From Thioalkalivibrio sulfidiphilus (lineage in GTDB: Bacteria > Pseudomonadota > Gammaproteobacteria > Ectothiorhodospirales > Ectothiorhodospiraceae): a DNA stretch of 64,000 bases. The notes below the pieces were generated by a model that searched no databases, was not told the DNA's origin, and was given only the letters and a program-made list of their open reading frames with translations. Positions 37,058-45,792 of this stretch are shown here, one piece after another. The stretch is taken from the NCBI RefSeq assembly GCF_000377945.1, contig NZ_KB898929.1, positions 1 to 64,000 of the forward strand, given 5' to 3'. The position numbers were made by a program, and so were the translations under genes. How positions within the stretch are numbered: the first letter of the stretch is position 1; each line of letters begins with the position of its first letter.

Positions 37058-37908
37058 TGACCCCGGTGCTGCTGGTCCACGGCGGCGCGGGCCGCTATCC
37101 CGAAGCCGATGACCGGGCCTCGGCCCTGGAGGGTTGCGAGGCGGCGGCCCGCGTGGGCTGGGCAGTGCTCAGGGCCGGCGGCAGCGCCCTGGATGCGGTC
37201 CAGGCTGGCGTCATGGCCCTGGAGGATGATCCCCGTTTCAATGCCGGCACCGGCTCGGTGCTCAATGCCGAGGGACGGGTGGAGATGGACGCGGCCATCA
37301 TGGATGGCTCCACGGTGCGTGCCGGGGCGGTGGCGGCGGTGACCACGCTGCTCAATCCCGTGGCCGCCGCCCGGCGGGTGTTGGAGGAGGGTCGCACGGT
37401 GCTGCGGGTAGGCCCCGCCGCCGAGGCCTTCGCCCGGGAACAGGGTCTGGAGGCCGTCGATCCCGCGGCCCTGGTGACGCCCCGCCAGCGGGCCCGCTGG
37501 CAGGCGGCCCACGAGACCGTGGGCTGCGTGGCCCTGGATGCCCATGGGCGTCTCGCGGCGGCCACCTCCACCGGCGGTCTGTTCGACAAGCCGCCGGGCA
37601 GGGTGGGGGATTCGGCCCTGATCGGCTGCGGCACCTACGCCGACGAGCGCGGCGCGGTCTCCTGCACCGGGCAGGGGGAGGCCATCATCCGCGCGGCACT
37701 CGCCATGCGGGTGCTGTCCGGGCTCGGGGCCGATGCCGATCCCCAGACCGTGGCCCGCCAGGCCCTGCTGTGGCTCGCCCAGCGCACCGGCGCAGAGGCG
37801 GGTCTCATCCTCCTGGACCACCAGGGCCGCAGCGCCGTGGTGCACAACGCCCCGCACATGGCCTTCTGCCGCATCGAAGGCGAGGGGCGGGTGATCCGCG
37901 GCCTGTGA
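37057..37908 (+). CDS. iaaA: Isoaspartyl peptidase / type III L-asparaginase
   Basis: This Ntn-hydrolase is made as a precursor that cleaves itself to expose a threonine. The autocleavage and nucleophile motif is HETVGCVALDAHGRLAAATS (Thr near 158), followed by GRVGDSALIGCGTYA and SCTGQGE. The 283-residue length is slightly short for the family (about 310). It begins MTPVLLVHGGAGRYP, the standard start, and overlaps the DUF1992 stub by one base and the radical SAM gene by 4 bp. Confidence 0.92.
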   Translation: MTPVLLVHGGAGRYPEADDRASALEGCEAAARVGWAVLRAGGSALDAVQAGVMALEDDPRFNAGTGSVLNAEGRVEMDAAIMDGSTVRAGAVAAVTTLLNPVAAARRVLEEGRTVLRVGPAAEAFAREQGLEAVDPAALVTPRQRARWQAAHETVGCVALDAHGRLAAATSTGGLFDKPPGRVGDSALIGCGTYADERGAVSCTGQGEAIIRAALAMRVLSGLGADADPQTVARQALLWLAQRTGAEAGLILLDHQGRSAVVHNAPHMAFCRIEGEGRVIRGL

Positions 37909-38984
37909 GTGACAAGACGCAGAGTCCGTTGCGGGGTCGGGGTGCGACCCGCAGTCCCGCCGCCCGGTACGAATCCACCCGCAGTGAGCCGGTGGACGAC
38001 GGCTGGCACCAGGGGGAGGCCCTGCCGCCCCTTCGCACCCGGGTGACCGAGGAACGCCCCCGGCGGGTGATCTCCCGCAACGACTCCCCGGACGTGCCCT
38101 TCGAGCTGTCCATCAACCCTTACCGGGGCTGCGAGCACGGCTGCGTCTACTGCTTCGCCCGCCCCAGTCACGCCTACATGGGCCTTTCCCCGGGCCTGGA
38201 TTTCGAGACCGAGCTGTTCGCCAAGTCCGGCGCGGCCGAACGCTTGCGAGAGGAACTGGCCCGGCCCGGTCACGTGCCGAGCCCCATCGCGCTCGGCATC
38301 AACACCGATGCCTACCAGCCGGTGGAGCGGCGCCTTAGGATCACTCGCGAGCTCCTGGAGGTGCTTGCCGAGGCCCGTCACCCGGTGACCATCGTCACCA
38401 AGTCGGCGCTGATCGAACGGGACCTGGACCTGCTCGCCCCCATGGCCCGGGCGGGACTGGCCCAGGTGGCGATGTCCATCACCACCCTGGACCGGGAACT
38501 GGCCCGGCGCATGGAGCCCCGGGCGGCGGCGCCCCAGCGGCGCCTGGAGACCATGCGTCATCTCAGCGAAGCGGGGGTGCCCGTCACTCTGCTGATGGCG
38601 CCACTCATCCCGGTCCTCACGGACGGCGAGGTGGAAGACTTGCTGGAGGCGGCCGCCCGGGCCGGCGCGGTGGCGGCGGGCTATGTGCTGCTGCGACTGC
38701 CCCTGGAGGTGGCGGAACTGTTCGAGGACTGGTTGCGCACCCACGTGCCGCTCAAGGCTGAGCACGTGCTGTCACGCATCAGGGACACCCGTGGCGGTCA
38801 GCTCTACGACGCCCGCTTCGGGCGGCGCATGGTGGGCGAGGGGGCATACGCGGAACTGCTGCGCCAGCGCTTCCGGCTGGCGCGCCGCCGCGTGGGGCTG
38901 GCAGGCCGGATGCCGGAACTGGATCTCTCGCAGTTCGTTCCGCCCAGTGTGCCATCGAAGGATGGGCAGCTGGATCTGTTCTGA
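37905..38984 (+). CDS. PA0069-family radical SAM protein (SplB-like)
   Basis: The 359-residue protein contains the [4Fe-4S] motif CEHGCVYC within INPYRGCEHGCVYCFARPSH, followed by a SAM TIM-barrel (LGINTDAYQPVERRLRITRE; TIVTKSALIERDLDLL). It belongs to the SplB-related group of unknown substrate. GTG at 37905 overlaps the iaaA stop by 4 bp (GTGA). The last 20 residues end SKDGQLDLF, a common C-terminus in this group. Confidence 0.9.
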   Translation: MSDKTQSPLRGRGATRSPAARYESTRSEPVDDGWHQGEALPPLRTRVTEERPRRVISRNDSPDVPFELSINPYRGCEHGCVYCFARPSHAYMGLSPGLDFETELFAKSGAAERLREELARPGHVPSPIALGINTDAYQPVERRLRITRELLEVLAEARHPVTIVTKSALIERDLDLLAPMARAGLAQVAMSITTLDRELARRMEPRAAAPQRRLETMRHLSEAGVPVTLLMAPLIPVLTDGEVEDLLEAAARAGAVAAGYVLLRLPLEVAELFEDWLRTHVPLKAEHVLSRIRDTRGGQLYDARFGRRMVGEGAYAELLRQRFRLARRRVGLAGRMPELDLSQFVPPSVPSKDGQLDLF

Positions 38985-39000
38985 GTGTCCGAAAGACCTG

Positions 39001-39113
39001 TTTGCCACAGAGGACACAGAGGACACAGAGGTCACAGAGACTGCTTCGGCTAGGAGACTTTGGCTGCTCCGCGCCTTTTTACTCTGTGACCTCTGTGTCC
39101 TCTGTGGCTTAAG
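39001..39113. repeat. Intergenic inverted repeat, CCACAGAGGACACAGAGG family (F6), copy 1
   Basis: The left arm (39005-39040) is CCACAGAGGACACAGAGGAC, then ACAGAGGTCACAGAGA. The right arm (39080-39111) is ACTCTGTGACCTCTGTGTCC, then TCTGTGGCTTA. It lies between convergent genes. The TAA stop of the HDOD gene (39111-39109) is part of the right arm. A second copy is at 53985-54145. Confidence 0.9.
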
Positions 39114-40542
39114 AACCGGTTCTGAACACCTGCGCCAGGCCCAGGTTGGCCTGCTGGCAGAAGTGCATGAAGCTGGTGAAGGTGTCGGCGTCGAGCGGCC
39201 GGCCGCTGGGGTGACGATCGGCGTAGATGAGGCCCACGGGGCGTCCCGGCAGCGCGAGTGCCATCACCAGGCAGCCGCCGGCCTCGATCACCGGGCCCAG
39301 CACCGCGCCCGGAATGCCCAGACTGCGGGCCTCGTCCAGGTCCCGCAGCCAGTGGGCCCGTGGGGAGCCGAGCACCTTGCTCGGCAGGGCGCCGGGACTG
39401 GCGCCCGTGTCCAGGTCGAAGGCGGCCTTGAGGGGTTCCGTGTCCGGTCCCAGGCAATGCCGGGTCTGCAGTCGCTTGCGGTCCGCCCCCAGCAGGGCCA
39501 GCACCACCCGGTCCAGGCCCACACCCCGGTGCAGGCCCTCCAGCACCATGTTGAAGATCAGGTTCACGTCCGGCTGGCCTTCGAGCGTGCTGGCTAGTTC
39601 CCGCAGGATGCGCAGTTCCAGTGCCGGGTCGGGTTCGGGCCAGGGGGCGGGGGCGGCCTCGGCCTGTTCCGGACCCTGGTCCCGGACCGCAGCCCCGGGC
39701 CGGGGGATCAGCCTCGCCAGGTCCGGGGCGCCGTAATCGGCGGCGATCTCGGCGGCTAGGCGGGCGTTCTCGTGGGCCCGCTCGGTCATCACCTCCTGGC
39801 TCACGCCCGCCTCCTCGGCCATGCGCTTGAGCAGGCGCAGGGTCTCCGGATCGTCCCAGCCCCGTTCCGTTGCCTCGGCCAGGGCGATGCCGCGCTTGAC
39901 GTGGTGTACCCGGCTGTCCCCCGTGCCCTCCAGGGCATCGCCGAGCAGGGGCGAGAGGCGCCATTCCCGGTTCAGGTTGGCGGTGAGCCGGCTCAGGCGA
40001 AAGCCCAGGACCTTCATCTCCGTGCGCGCCTGGGGCCCGTGGTCGGCCTGCAGGGCCTCGTCCAGGCGCTGTGCCGTTTCACCGCCGAAGCACCAGAAGG
40101 CCATGCGCCCCAGGTGATAGAGCAGCGCCGCCACGTAGACCTCCTCGGGGTCCCGCACCCGGCAGGCCTGGGCGAAGCTGCGCGCCTGTACGGCGGCGTG
40201 GAAGGCCCGTGCCATGTCCTGCATGACTCGCTCACGGGGCGGGTTCATGAGGGTGTTGATGATCGCCACCGAGACGCTCAGGGCACGCACGGTGTTCAGC
40301 CCGAGCACCACCACGGCGCGGCTGACCGTGCTCACCGGGTGTCCGGCGGGGTTGAAGAAGTTGCTGTTGGCCAGGCGCAGGACCCGGGCGGTGAGGGCGG
40401 AGTCCTGCAGGATGATGCGCGAGATCTCGGCGGCGGAACTGTCATCCCGCTCCGAGGCCTGGGCGATTTGTTGTACCGTAAGGGCCAGGACCGGCATGTC
40501 CTGATCCCGTAAACGGCGGGTCCATTCCTGCAGGTCATGCAT
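39109..40542 (-). CDS. HDOD-domain signalling protein with C-terminal GAF-like domain
   Basis: HDOD is a degenerate HD phosphohydrolase domain found in signalling proteins. The 477-residue protein shows DMPVLALTVQQIAQASERDD, LTARVLRLANSNFFNPAGHP and VSTVSRAVVVLGLNTVRALS (residues 15-95). From about residue 320 it has a GAF-like region (FNMVLEGLHRGVGLDRVVLA; GRPVGLIYADR). ATG at 40542 gives MHDLQEWTRRL. Its target pathway (motility or cyclic di-GMP in relatives) is not shown by the neighbours. Confidence 0.87.
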   Translation of the reverse strand: MHDLQEWTRRLRDQDMPVLALTVQQIAQASERDDSSAAEISRIILQDSALTARVLRLANSNFFNPAGHPVSTVSRAVVVLGLNTVRALSVSVAIINTLMNPPRERVMQDMARAFHAAVQARSFAQACRVRDPEEVYVAALLYHLGRMAFWCFGGETAQRLDEALQADHGPQARTEMKVLGFRLSRLTANLNREWRLSPLLGDALEGTGDSRVHHVKRGIALAEATERGWDDPETLRLLKRMAEEAGVSQEVMTERAHENARLAAEIAADYGAPDLARLIPRPGAAVRDQGPEQAEAAPAPWPEPDPALELRILRELASTLEGQPDVNLIFNMVLEGLHRGVGLDRVVLALLGADRKRLQTRHCLGPDTEPLKAAFDLDTGASPGALPSKVLGSPRAHWLRDLDEARSLGIPGAVLGPVIEAGGCLVMALALPGRPVGLIYADRHPSGRPLDADTFTSFMHFCQQANLGLAQVFRTGS

Positions 40543-40595
40543 GGTGCGAGATTCCGTCCCTGGGGTGATGATGTTTCGTTGCAAAAGGGCTTTGC

Positions 40596-41219
40596 ATGTC
40601 TCGAATTATACGTGAGGCCTCCCCGCAGGCGGCCCGTCGTTCGTCGCCCGGCCGCTACAGCCTGGTGATCTTCCTGGTCCTCTGGCTCGCCGGCTGCGGC
40701 ACCACCACGGTGATCGCGCCGTCGTCTCCGGCAGAGCCGGTGCCGGTGTTCCTGCTGGACCACGGGCGCACCAGCAGCCTGGTGCTGCCTGCCCCCGACG
40801 GCAGCATGACCCGCTACGCCTACGGGGACTGGCGCTACTACGCGGAGCGGGAGACGGGTCTGGGGCATGCCATCGCTGCCGTGCTCTGGCCCACCGAGTC
40901 GGCCCTGGGCCGCCGTCACCTGGCAGGCCCGGCCACGGAGGCCTCTGTGCGTGCCCAGGTGCGGGTGCCCATCCAGGAGATCCACGGCCTGTCCGTGGAG
41001 GCGGCCCGCGTGGCGGCCCTGCGTGGACGGCTGGATGGCTATTTCGAGACGGAGGTGGTGCGCGAGACCCCGGAGGTGGAGCTGGATTTCGTGGCCTACC
41101 CCCACCAGTACTCACTGCGCCACAACTCCAACGCCATTATTGCCGACTGGCTGGTGGAACTGGGCGCGGAGGTCAACCGACGACCGATCTGGTCGGGATG
41201 GCGGGTTGAGAGCAGGTAG
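40596..41219 (+). CDS. Putative lipoprotein, DUF2459-like
   Basis: The 207-residue protein has a lipoprotein signal after an Arg-rich n-region (YSLVIFLVLWLAGCG, lipobox LAGC, Cys34). The mature part has VFLLDHGRTSSLVLPAPDGS and YAYGDWRYYAERETGLGHAI, which recall DUF2459 (His and Gly-Asp-Trp motifs), and HNSNAIIADWL near the end. The family match is from memory and tentative. It is divergent from the HDOD gene. Confidence 0.7.
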   Translation: MSRIIREASPQAARRSSPGRYSLVIFLVLWLAGCGTTTVIAPSSPAEPVPVFLLDHGRTSSLVLPAPDGSMTRYAYGDWRYYAERETGLGHAIAAVLWPTESALGRRHLAGPATEASVRAQVRVPIQEIHGLSVEAARVAALRGRLDGYFETEVVRETPEVELDFVAYPHQYSLRHNSNAIIADWLVELGAEVNRRPIWSGWRVESR

Positions 41220-41328
41220 AAGTGGCTAGTGGCTAGTGGCAAGGAAAATCACCCTCTCTCCCTCATGGGGAGGCATGGTGTGGTTTTCCTTGCCACTAGC
41301 CACTTGAGACTTGCCACTGTTCACCAGT
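41219..41328. repeat. Intergenic inverted repeat, AAGTGGCAAGTCTC family (F2), copy 3
   Basis: The left arm (41221-41248) reads AAGTGGCTAGTGGCTAGTGG and onward. The right arm (41283-41319) reads TTTTCCTTGCCACTAGCCAC and onward, its complement. It lies between the convergent lipoprotein and M14 genes. Confidence 0.85.
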
Positions 41329-41339
41329 CGCTCGGTCCC

Positions 41340-42362
41340 TCACGTCGCTGAGTCCGCCGCAAGGCTCATTCTCTCCATGAGGTAACACAAACAATCCTGC
41401 CTCACCACCCGCTCGTCCAGGGTGAGCATGGAGGGCATCACCGGGCGGCGCAGAATCAGGCGGTCCTGGTGGATGCCGAAGTAGGTCTCGGTGACCTCCT
41501 CGCCGATCTCGTTGCGTGCCTCCACCCCAATGCCGCCGCCGGGGCGGACGCTGCCCAGGGCGGTGCCGGCGGGCAGTTCCCGGAAGTTCATGTGGTCGAT
41601 GTCCGGGTCGAAGCACAGGTCCGCGTCGCCGCGGCTGAAGGCGAAGCTCACCGTCTCGGGGACCTTGACCACCGCCACCGTGTGGAACAGGTCCAGGTCG
41701 TGGGGCGCCACCGGGTGCGTGGGTATCTCCGAGAGCTGCAGGCAGGCGGTGATGTATTCCCGGGCGTGTTCCACGCCGCGCGCATCGCCGGCCTTGCCGC
41801 ATTCCAGGGTCACGGCGGGACACAGCTCGGCGAAGGCCATGGACTGCACGCCCCGGGGGCGCACGAAGTAGACCACGGTGCGTCCGAACAGGGTGGCCAG
41901 CTGCAGGAACGGCGTGTCCAGCCGGTTGATGCAGGCGTAGTGAGGGTTGAGGCCGGTGTTGTTGTGCACGTCCACGCTGGCGAAGGGGCGCAGTTCACCC
42001 ATGCGCTCGGTGACCGCCGCCATGAGCCGGTGCTCCGGGGTGTCGCCGCCCTCGCCGCCGGGCCAGACCCGGTTGTAGTCCGGCTGGCCGTCCAGGCGCC
42101 GCAGGCCGTGGCGGGCGGCGGCCACGTTGCCCACGAACAGGGACAGGCTCCGGGGCAGGCCGCCGGCGGGCGGGTCCCGCAGCAGGGCCTGCACCGCCTC
42201 CAGGCCCGCCGGTTCGTTGCCGTGCAGCAGCACGGAGACGAACAGGGGCTCGGGGCGCCGGCCGGGCAAGTGGATCAGGGTCGGGCCGCCCAGCAGGGCC
42301 TCCAGGTCCGAGGGCCGGGCATCGAGGAATCCCTCGGGCAGGTGGTCCAGTTCCTTCAGCAT
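41340..42362 (-). CDS. Succinylglutamate desuccinylase/aspartoacylase (M14)-family protein
   Basis: This 340-residue zinc carboxypeptidase-like amidohydrolase has the metal motif LLHGNEPAGLEAVQ (H..E), the DYNRVWPGG substrate segment, SVDVHNNTGLNPHYACINR (third His) and VTLECGKAG (catalytic Glu). ATG at 42362 overlaps the upstream GCS2-family gene by 7 bp. The pair suggests that one enzyme forms and the other hydrolyses a related amide or peptide bond. The substrate is unknown. Confidence 0.85.
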   Translation of the reverse strand: MLKELDHLPEGFLDARPSDLEALLGGPTLIHLPGRRPEPLFVSVLLHGNEPAGLEAVQALLRDPPAGGLPRSLSLFVGNVAAARHGLRRLDGQPDYNRVWPGGEGGDTPEHRLMAAVTERMGELRPFASVDVHNNTGLNPHYACINRLDTPFLQLATLFGRTVVYFVRPRGVQSMAFAELCPAVTLECGKAGDARGVEHAREYITACLQLSEIPTHPVAPHDLDLFHTVAVVKVPETVSFAFSRGDADLCFDPDIDHMNFRELPAGTALGSVRPGGGIGVEARNEIGEEVTETYFGIHQDRLILRRPVMPSMLTLDERVVRQDCLCYLMERMSLAADSAT

Positions 42363-43819
42363 GGGGTCTCCCCGGTGGCGGTCTGTGGCACCGGCCAGAG
42401 ATGGACCGGGGTGTCGGTGCACTGCAGGGCCAGGTAGGCGTGCACCAGGGCGTGGAAGTCCGGGCCATGGGTGGCCACGAAGCGCCGCGCCCAGCTGGCG
42501 CCGTTCTGACCGCTGTCCACCCGGGCGCGCACGATGTCCAGGTAGCGGTCGGTGTCGTCGGCGTCCAGGCCCAGGCGTTCGAGGCCCCGCTGGGCCATGG
42601 GTAGCAGTTCCTCCAGGATCAGGGAGCGCACCGGACGGCTACGTCCGGCGGGCCATTCCACGTGGGCGTCGAGCCCGAAGCGGGCCGCCTGGTAGAAGTT
42701 GTCCCGGGCCTTCGAGAAGCCCATCAGCCCCTCCGCGCCGCCGGGGGTGGTCACCAGTTCTTCCACCAGGCCGTAGAAGAAGGCAGCGCTCGCCACGCTG
42801 TCGGCCAGGGTCGGGCCCGCGGGCACCACCCGGTGCTCGATGCGGATGTGGGGGCGGCCCTGGTCGTCGAAGCCGATCAGGGGCCGGTTCCAGCGCCAGA
42901 TGGTGCCGTTGTGCAGGCGCAGGTGGCTGAACCGGGACGGGGGATCGTCGAAGCGGATGGGCAGCAGCACGGGGAAGTGCGCCAGGTTCTCCTCGAAGCA
43001 CTCCAGGATGGATTCCCGGGCGAAGCCGGAACCGAAGCTCACCCGGCGCAGGGGGCCCCGGGCCGCGCCCTCGAAGCCGCCCACCTCCACCGCCTGTTCG
43101 AACACCGGAATGCGGGTCTCGTCCCAGAGGTCCTTGCCGAACAGGTAGGGGGCGTTGGCGGACAGGGCCACCATGGGCGCGCTGGCCAGGATGGAGGCGT
43201 TGTAGACCTTGTGGGCCACGGCGATGGGGGTCTGCAGGTGGATCTGAAAGGAGGTGGTGGCCGCCTCCAGCATCACGTCGTGATGTTCGTGGTGCAGGTG
43301 CTCCCGGCCCACGATGTCCAGTTTCAGCGGGCGACCCTGGCGGGAACGCACCACCTGGTCGTTGAGCGCCCGGTAGCGGTTCATGTCCGACATGTTGGCC
43401 AGGCACAGGTGCTCCGGGCGCAGGGTGGGCAGGATGCCGGTGAGCACCAGCTCGGCATCGCAGGCCCGGGCGGTCTGCCTGGCCTTCGCCCAGGTCTCGC
43501 CCATCTCCCGGTGCAGGTCCGAGAGCACGCTGCCGGTCAGTGACCGGGCGCTGGTGTTGAGCTCCACGTTGAAACGGGCCAGTTCAGGGCTCGCCAGGGG
43601 GTGCTTGAAGCGTTCCAGGAAGGCCTGGTTCACCGGGGCGGGTTCGTCGTGCCCGTCCACCAGCCAGGCCTCGATCTCGAAGCCGGCCACGGGGTGGCCG
43701 TCATCGAAGCGTCCGGCGGCCTCCAGGTCCCGGGCCAGGCGGGTCTCCTCGGCCAGGCGCTCGTGGAAGCGCGCGAAGTCCTGGTCGCTGAAACGGGTGT
43801 TCTGGATTTCCTGGCCCAA
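42356..43819 (-). CDS. GCS2-family carboxylate-amine ligase (glutamate-cysteine-ligase-like)
   Basis: The 487-residue protein has the GCS2 landmarks: VAGFEIEAWLVD (Glu motif), FNVELNTSARSLTG, LGANMSD-like LANMSDMNRYRALNDQVVRS and TTSFQIHLQTPIAVAHKVYN. The family includes glutamate-cysteine ligases and other ATP-dependent amide-forming enzymes. Because it overlaps an M14 hydrolase gene, glutathione synthesis is not assured. It is preceded by an acidic-tail protein gene 41 bp upstream. Confidence 0.85.
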   Translation of the reverse strand: MGQEIQNTRFSDQDFARFHERLAEETRLARDLEAAGRFDDGHPVAGFEIEAWLVDGHDEPAPVNQAFLERFKHPLASPELARFNVELNTSARSLTGSVLSDLHREMGETWAKARQTARACDAELVLTGILPTLRPEHLCLANMSDMNRYRALNDQVVRSRQGRPLKLDIVGREHLHHEHHDVMLEAATTSFQIHLQTPIAVAHKVYNASILASAPMVALSANAPYLFGKDLWDETRIPVFEQAVEVGGFEGAARGPLRRVSFGSGFARESILECFEENLAHFPVLLPIRFDDPPSRFSHLRLHNGTIWRWNRPLIGFDDQGRPHIRIEHRVVPAGPTLADSVASAAFFYGLVEELVTTPGGAEGLMGFSKARDNFYQAARFGLDAHVEWPAGRSRPVRSLILEELLPMAQRGLERLGLDADDTDRYLDIVRARVDSGQNGASWARRFVATHGPDFHALVHAYLALQCTDTPVHLWPVPQTATGETPC

Positions 43820-43860
43820 GCCTGCCTCGATGGGCCCGTGGCCCGGTGGTCTGTATCGTT

Positions 43861-44322
43861 TCAGTCGTCGTCTTGTTCGTCGTCATCGTCCAGGGGTTCG
43901 TCATACTGGGCCTCCAGCATGTCGCCCCAGAGTGCCTCGTGGTGTTCCAGGAACACCAGCAGGCGGTGGCGGAAGTCCAGCAGTTCCTGCTCGAAGGCCT
44001 TAAAGTCGTCACCGCCCTCCAGGCCCCGGACGCCCTGTTCCACCTGGTTGAGGGCATCGCGCAGGTTGAGACACGCACCCATGGCGCCCTTGACCCGCTC
44101 CCGGGGGTGGGGGATCCAGGCCCGGTCGCTGACCACGGAGCGCAGGTTCTCGCCCAGTTCCAGGAAGCGCTTGCGCAGCCGGGGCATGGCGCCCAGCTTG
44201 CTGCTGCGCAGGTCGCTCCACACCAGGGCCTCCATGAGCCGGGCCCAGCCTGCGCGCAGGGCCTGCACCTGCTCCGGGTCGAAGGCGAAGGCACGTTGCA
44301 TCTGTTCGGGTTCAAAGGCCAT
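43861..44322 (-). CDS. Hypothetical helical protein with Asp-rich tail
   Basis: The 153-residue product is predicted mostly helical (MAFEPEQMQRAFAFDPEQVQ; LLDFRHRLLVFLEHHEALWG) and ends in a run of Asp/Glu (LDDDDEQDDD). No family is recognised. ATG at 44322 was chosen because the earlier part of the frame overlaps the divergent sigma-factor gene. It is probably the first gene of a unit with the GCS2 and M14 genes. Confidence 0.65.
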   Translation of the reverse strand: MAFEPEQMQRAFAFDPEQVQALRAGWARLMEALVWSDLRSSKLGAMPRLRKRFLELGENLRSVVSDRAWIPHPRERVKGAMGACLNLRDALNQVEQGVRGLEGGDDFKAFEQELLDFRHRLLVFLEHHEALWGDMLEAQYDEPLDDDDEQDDD

Positions 44323-44366
44323 GGGCGGGTCGGGTTCCGTTTTGTGAGGCAGTACGAAAAATACCT

Positions 44367-44392
44367 GGAATAAGGCTTCCGGCTGTGGCGTC
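44367..44392 (+). promoter_or_regulatory. Candidate ECF-type promoter before the sigma-factor gene
   Basis: GGAATA (44367-44372) and CGTC (44389-44392) are separated by 16 bp, the GGAA-N16-CGTC pattern common for ECF sigma factors. They lie 33 bp upstream of the sigma gene, compatible with autoregulation. The rest of the -10 region reads CCTAA. Confidence 0.4.
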
Positions 44393-44424
44393 CTAAGTGA
44401 CAGCAACGATCCACAGGAACATCC

Positions 44425-44988
44425 ATGGCCGTCATCAACTGGCTGCTGCAAAGGCGACTGAAGAACCGCATCGCGGATCTCAGGCCGCAATTATATCGGA
44501 CCGCCTATGCCTGGTGTCATGACCCGGCGCGGGCCGATGATCTGGTGCACGAGGCGCTGGTCAAGGCCATCTCCCGTCTGCGCACCCTGCAGGACGAGGA
44601 TGCGCTCAAGCCCTGGTTGTTCCGCATCATGACCAATTGCCACCGGGACTGGCTGCGCCGGCAGAAGGACACGGTGGATGTGTACGAGGTGGACCTGCCC
44701 TGCGAGGACTGCCCGGAGATGAATGCCGAACGGGCCGCCACGGTGAAGAGCGTGCGCGAGGCGGTGCGCGGCCTGAGCGACGACCAGCGCAAGGTGCTCA
44801 CCCTGGTGGACCTGGAAGGCTTTTCTTACAGCGAGGTGGCCGAGATCCTGGAGGTCCCTATCGGCACGGTCATGAGCCGCCTGAGCCGGGCTCGCCAGCA
44901 GCTCAAGCGCGAGCTGCTGCGCAACGAACGCAAGGCCGGCGCCGCAACCAGTCTCAAGCTCGTAAGGAACCAGCATGAAAACGGATAA
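44425..44988 (+). CDS. ECF-type RNA polymerase sigma factor
   Basis: The 187-residue sigma70-family protein has region 2 (LYRTAYAWCHDPARADDLVH, then EALVKAISRLRTLQDEDALK and PWLFRIMTNCHRDWLRR). Region 4 follows (LSDDQRKVLTLVDLEGFSYS, then EVAEILEVPIGTVMSRLSRA). The stop lies inside the next gene (14-bp overlap), which encodes a membrane anti-sigma factor with a DsrE-like domain. The three-gene set with the following secreted DsrE-like protein forms a coherent signalling module. Confidence 0.93.
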   Translation: MAVINWLLQRRLKNRIADLRPQLYRTAYAWCHDPARADDLVHEALVKAISRLRTLQDEDALKPWLFRIMTNCHRDWLRRQKDTVDVYEVDLPCEDCPEMNAERAATVKSVREAVRGLSDDQRKVLTLVDLEGFSYSEVAEILEVPIGTVMSRLSRARQQLKRELLRNERKAGAATSLKLVRNQHENG

Positions 44989-45715
44989 GCCCAGCGAAGA
45001 GATCCTCAACGCCTTCGTGGACGGCGAATTCTGCCCCGAGGAGCGCCTGGCCACCCTCAAGCAGATCTCCGCGGATGAGCAGCTGAGCCGGGAGGTCTGC
45101 GATCTCTGCCAGCTCAAGGAGATGGTGAACCTGGCCTACGAGCGGGTGCCGCCGCCGCCCCTGCGCCATGCCCGGGGTCGCAGCGCCCGGGGCGGACTGC
45201 TCGGTCCTGCCGCCGCCGCGGTGGTGATGATGCTCTCGGTAGCCGGCATCACCGGCGTGGGGCTGAGCCTCCAGGAGCCCGCGCCGCAGACCGTGCGTGT
45301 CAGCACGGCGGATCTCAGCCAGCCCCTGCACGGCACGATGCGCGAAGCCAGCCGCATCCTGCTGCATGTGAATACCGCGGACGTGGAACGCATCGCCAAC
45401 ATGCTCGACGAGGTGGAACTGCTCATGGCTGCCGCCGAGCAGCAGGGTGTGGCCCTGCAGATCCAGGTGGTGACCCATGGCGAGGGTCTGGCCCTGCTGC
45501 GCGAGGACGTCTCGCCCTTTCCACAGCGGGTGGCCATGCTCGCGGAACGTTTTCCTCACCACCTGAGTTTCACCGCCTGCCTCAACACCATCGAGCGTCT
45601 GCGGCGGGAAGAGAACATCCACGTGCGCCTGCTGCCCGCGGCGCAGGTGATCAATTCTGGCGTGGCGGAGGTGATCCGTCGCCAGTCCCAGGGCTGGGCC
45701 TATATCCAGGTCTGA
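44975..45715 (+). CDS. Transmembrane anti-sigma factor with periplasmic DsrE-like domain
   Basis: The 246-residue protein reads in three parts. Residues 1-62 are an anti-sigma-type cytoplasmic domain (SEEILNAFVDGEFCPEERLA; REVCDLCQL with CxxC). Residues 74-96 are a membrane helix (GLLGPAAAAVVMMLSVAGIT). From residue 115 a DsrE-like fold follows: ILLHVNTADVERI, QVVTHGEGLALL, SFTACLNTIERL (the likely reactive Cys), INSGVAEVI, QGWAYIQV. These motifs match the secreted protein encoded next (VVMHGAGLNLL, CNNTI, SGVA, QGYTYIKP). The inferred role is to hold the sigma factor until its outer domain senses a sulfur or redox signal. Confidence 0.88.
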   Translation: MKTDKPSEEILNAFVDGEFCPEERLATLKQISADEQLSREVCDLCQLKEMVNLAYERVPPPPLRHARGRSARGGLLGPAAAAVVMMLSVAGITGVGLSLQEPAPQTVRVSTADLSQPLHGTMREASRILLHVNTADVERIANMLDEVELLMAAAEQQGVALQIQVVTHGEGLALLREDVSPFPQRVAMLAERFPHHLSFTACLNTIERLRREENIHVRLLPAAQVINSGVAEVIRRQSQGWAYIQV

Positions 45716-45792
45716 CCCCGGGAATCAGCAAGGCAGTAGCCCCTGTAAGCATCAACCATAACCATTAGATCGAGTGAAGGAGTGGAGCAGTC

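Noticed and set aside
42356-43819. Naming the GCS2 gene gshA
   Set aside because: The family contains several carboxylate-amine ligases, and the overlapping M14 gene argues for another substrate.
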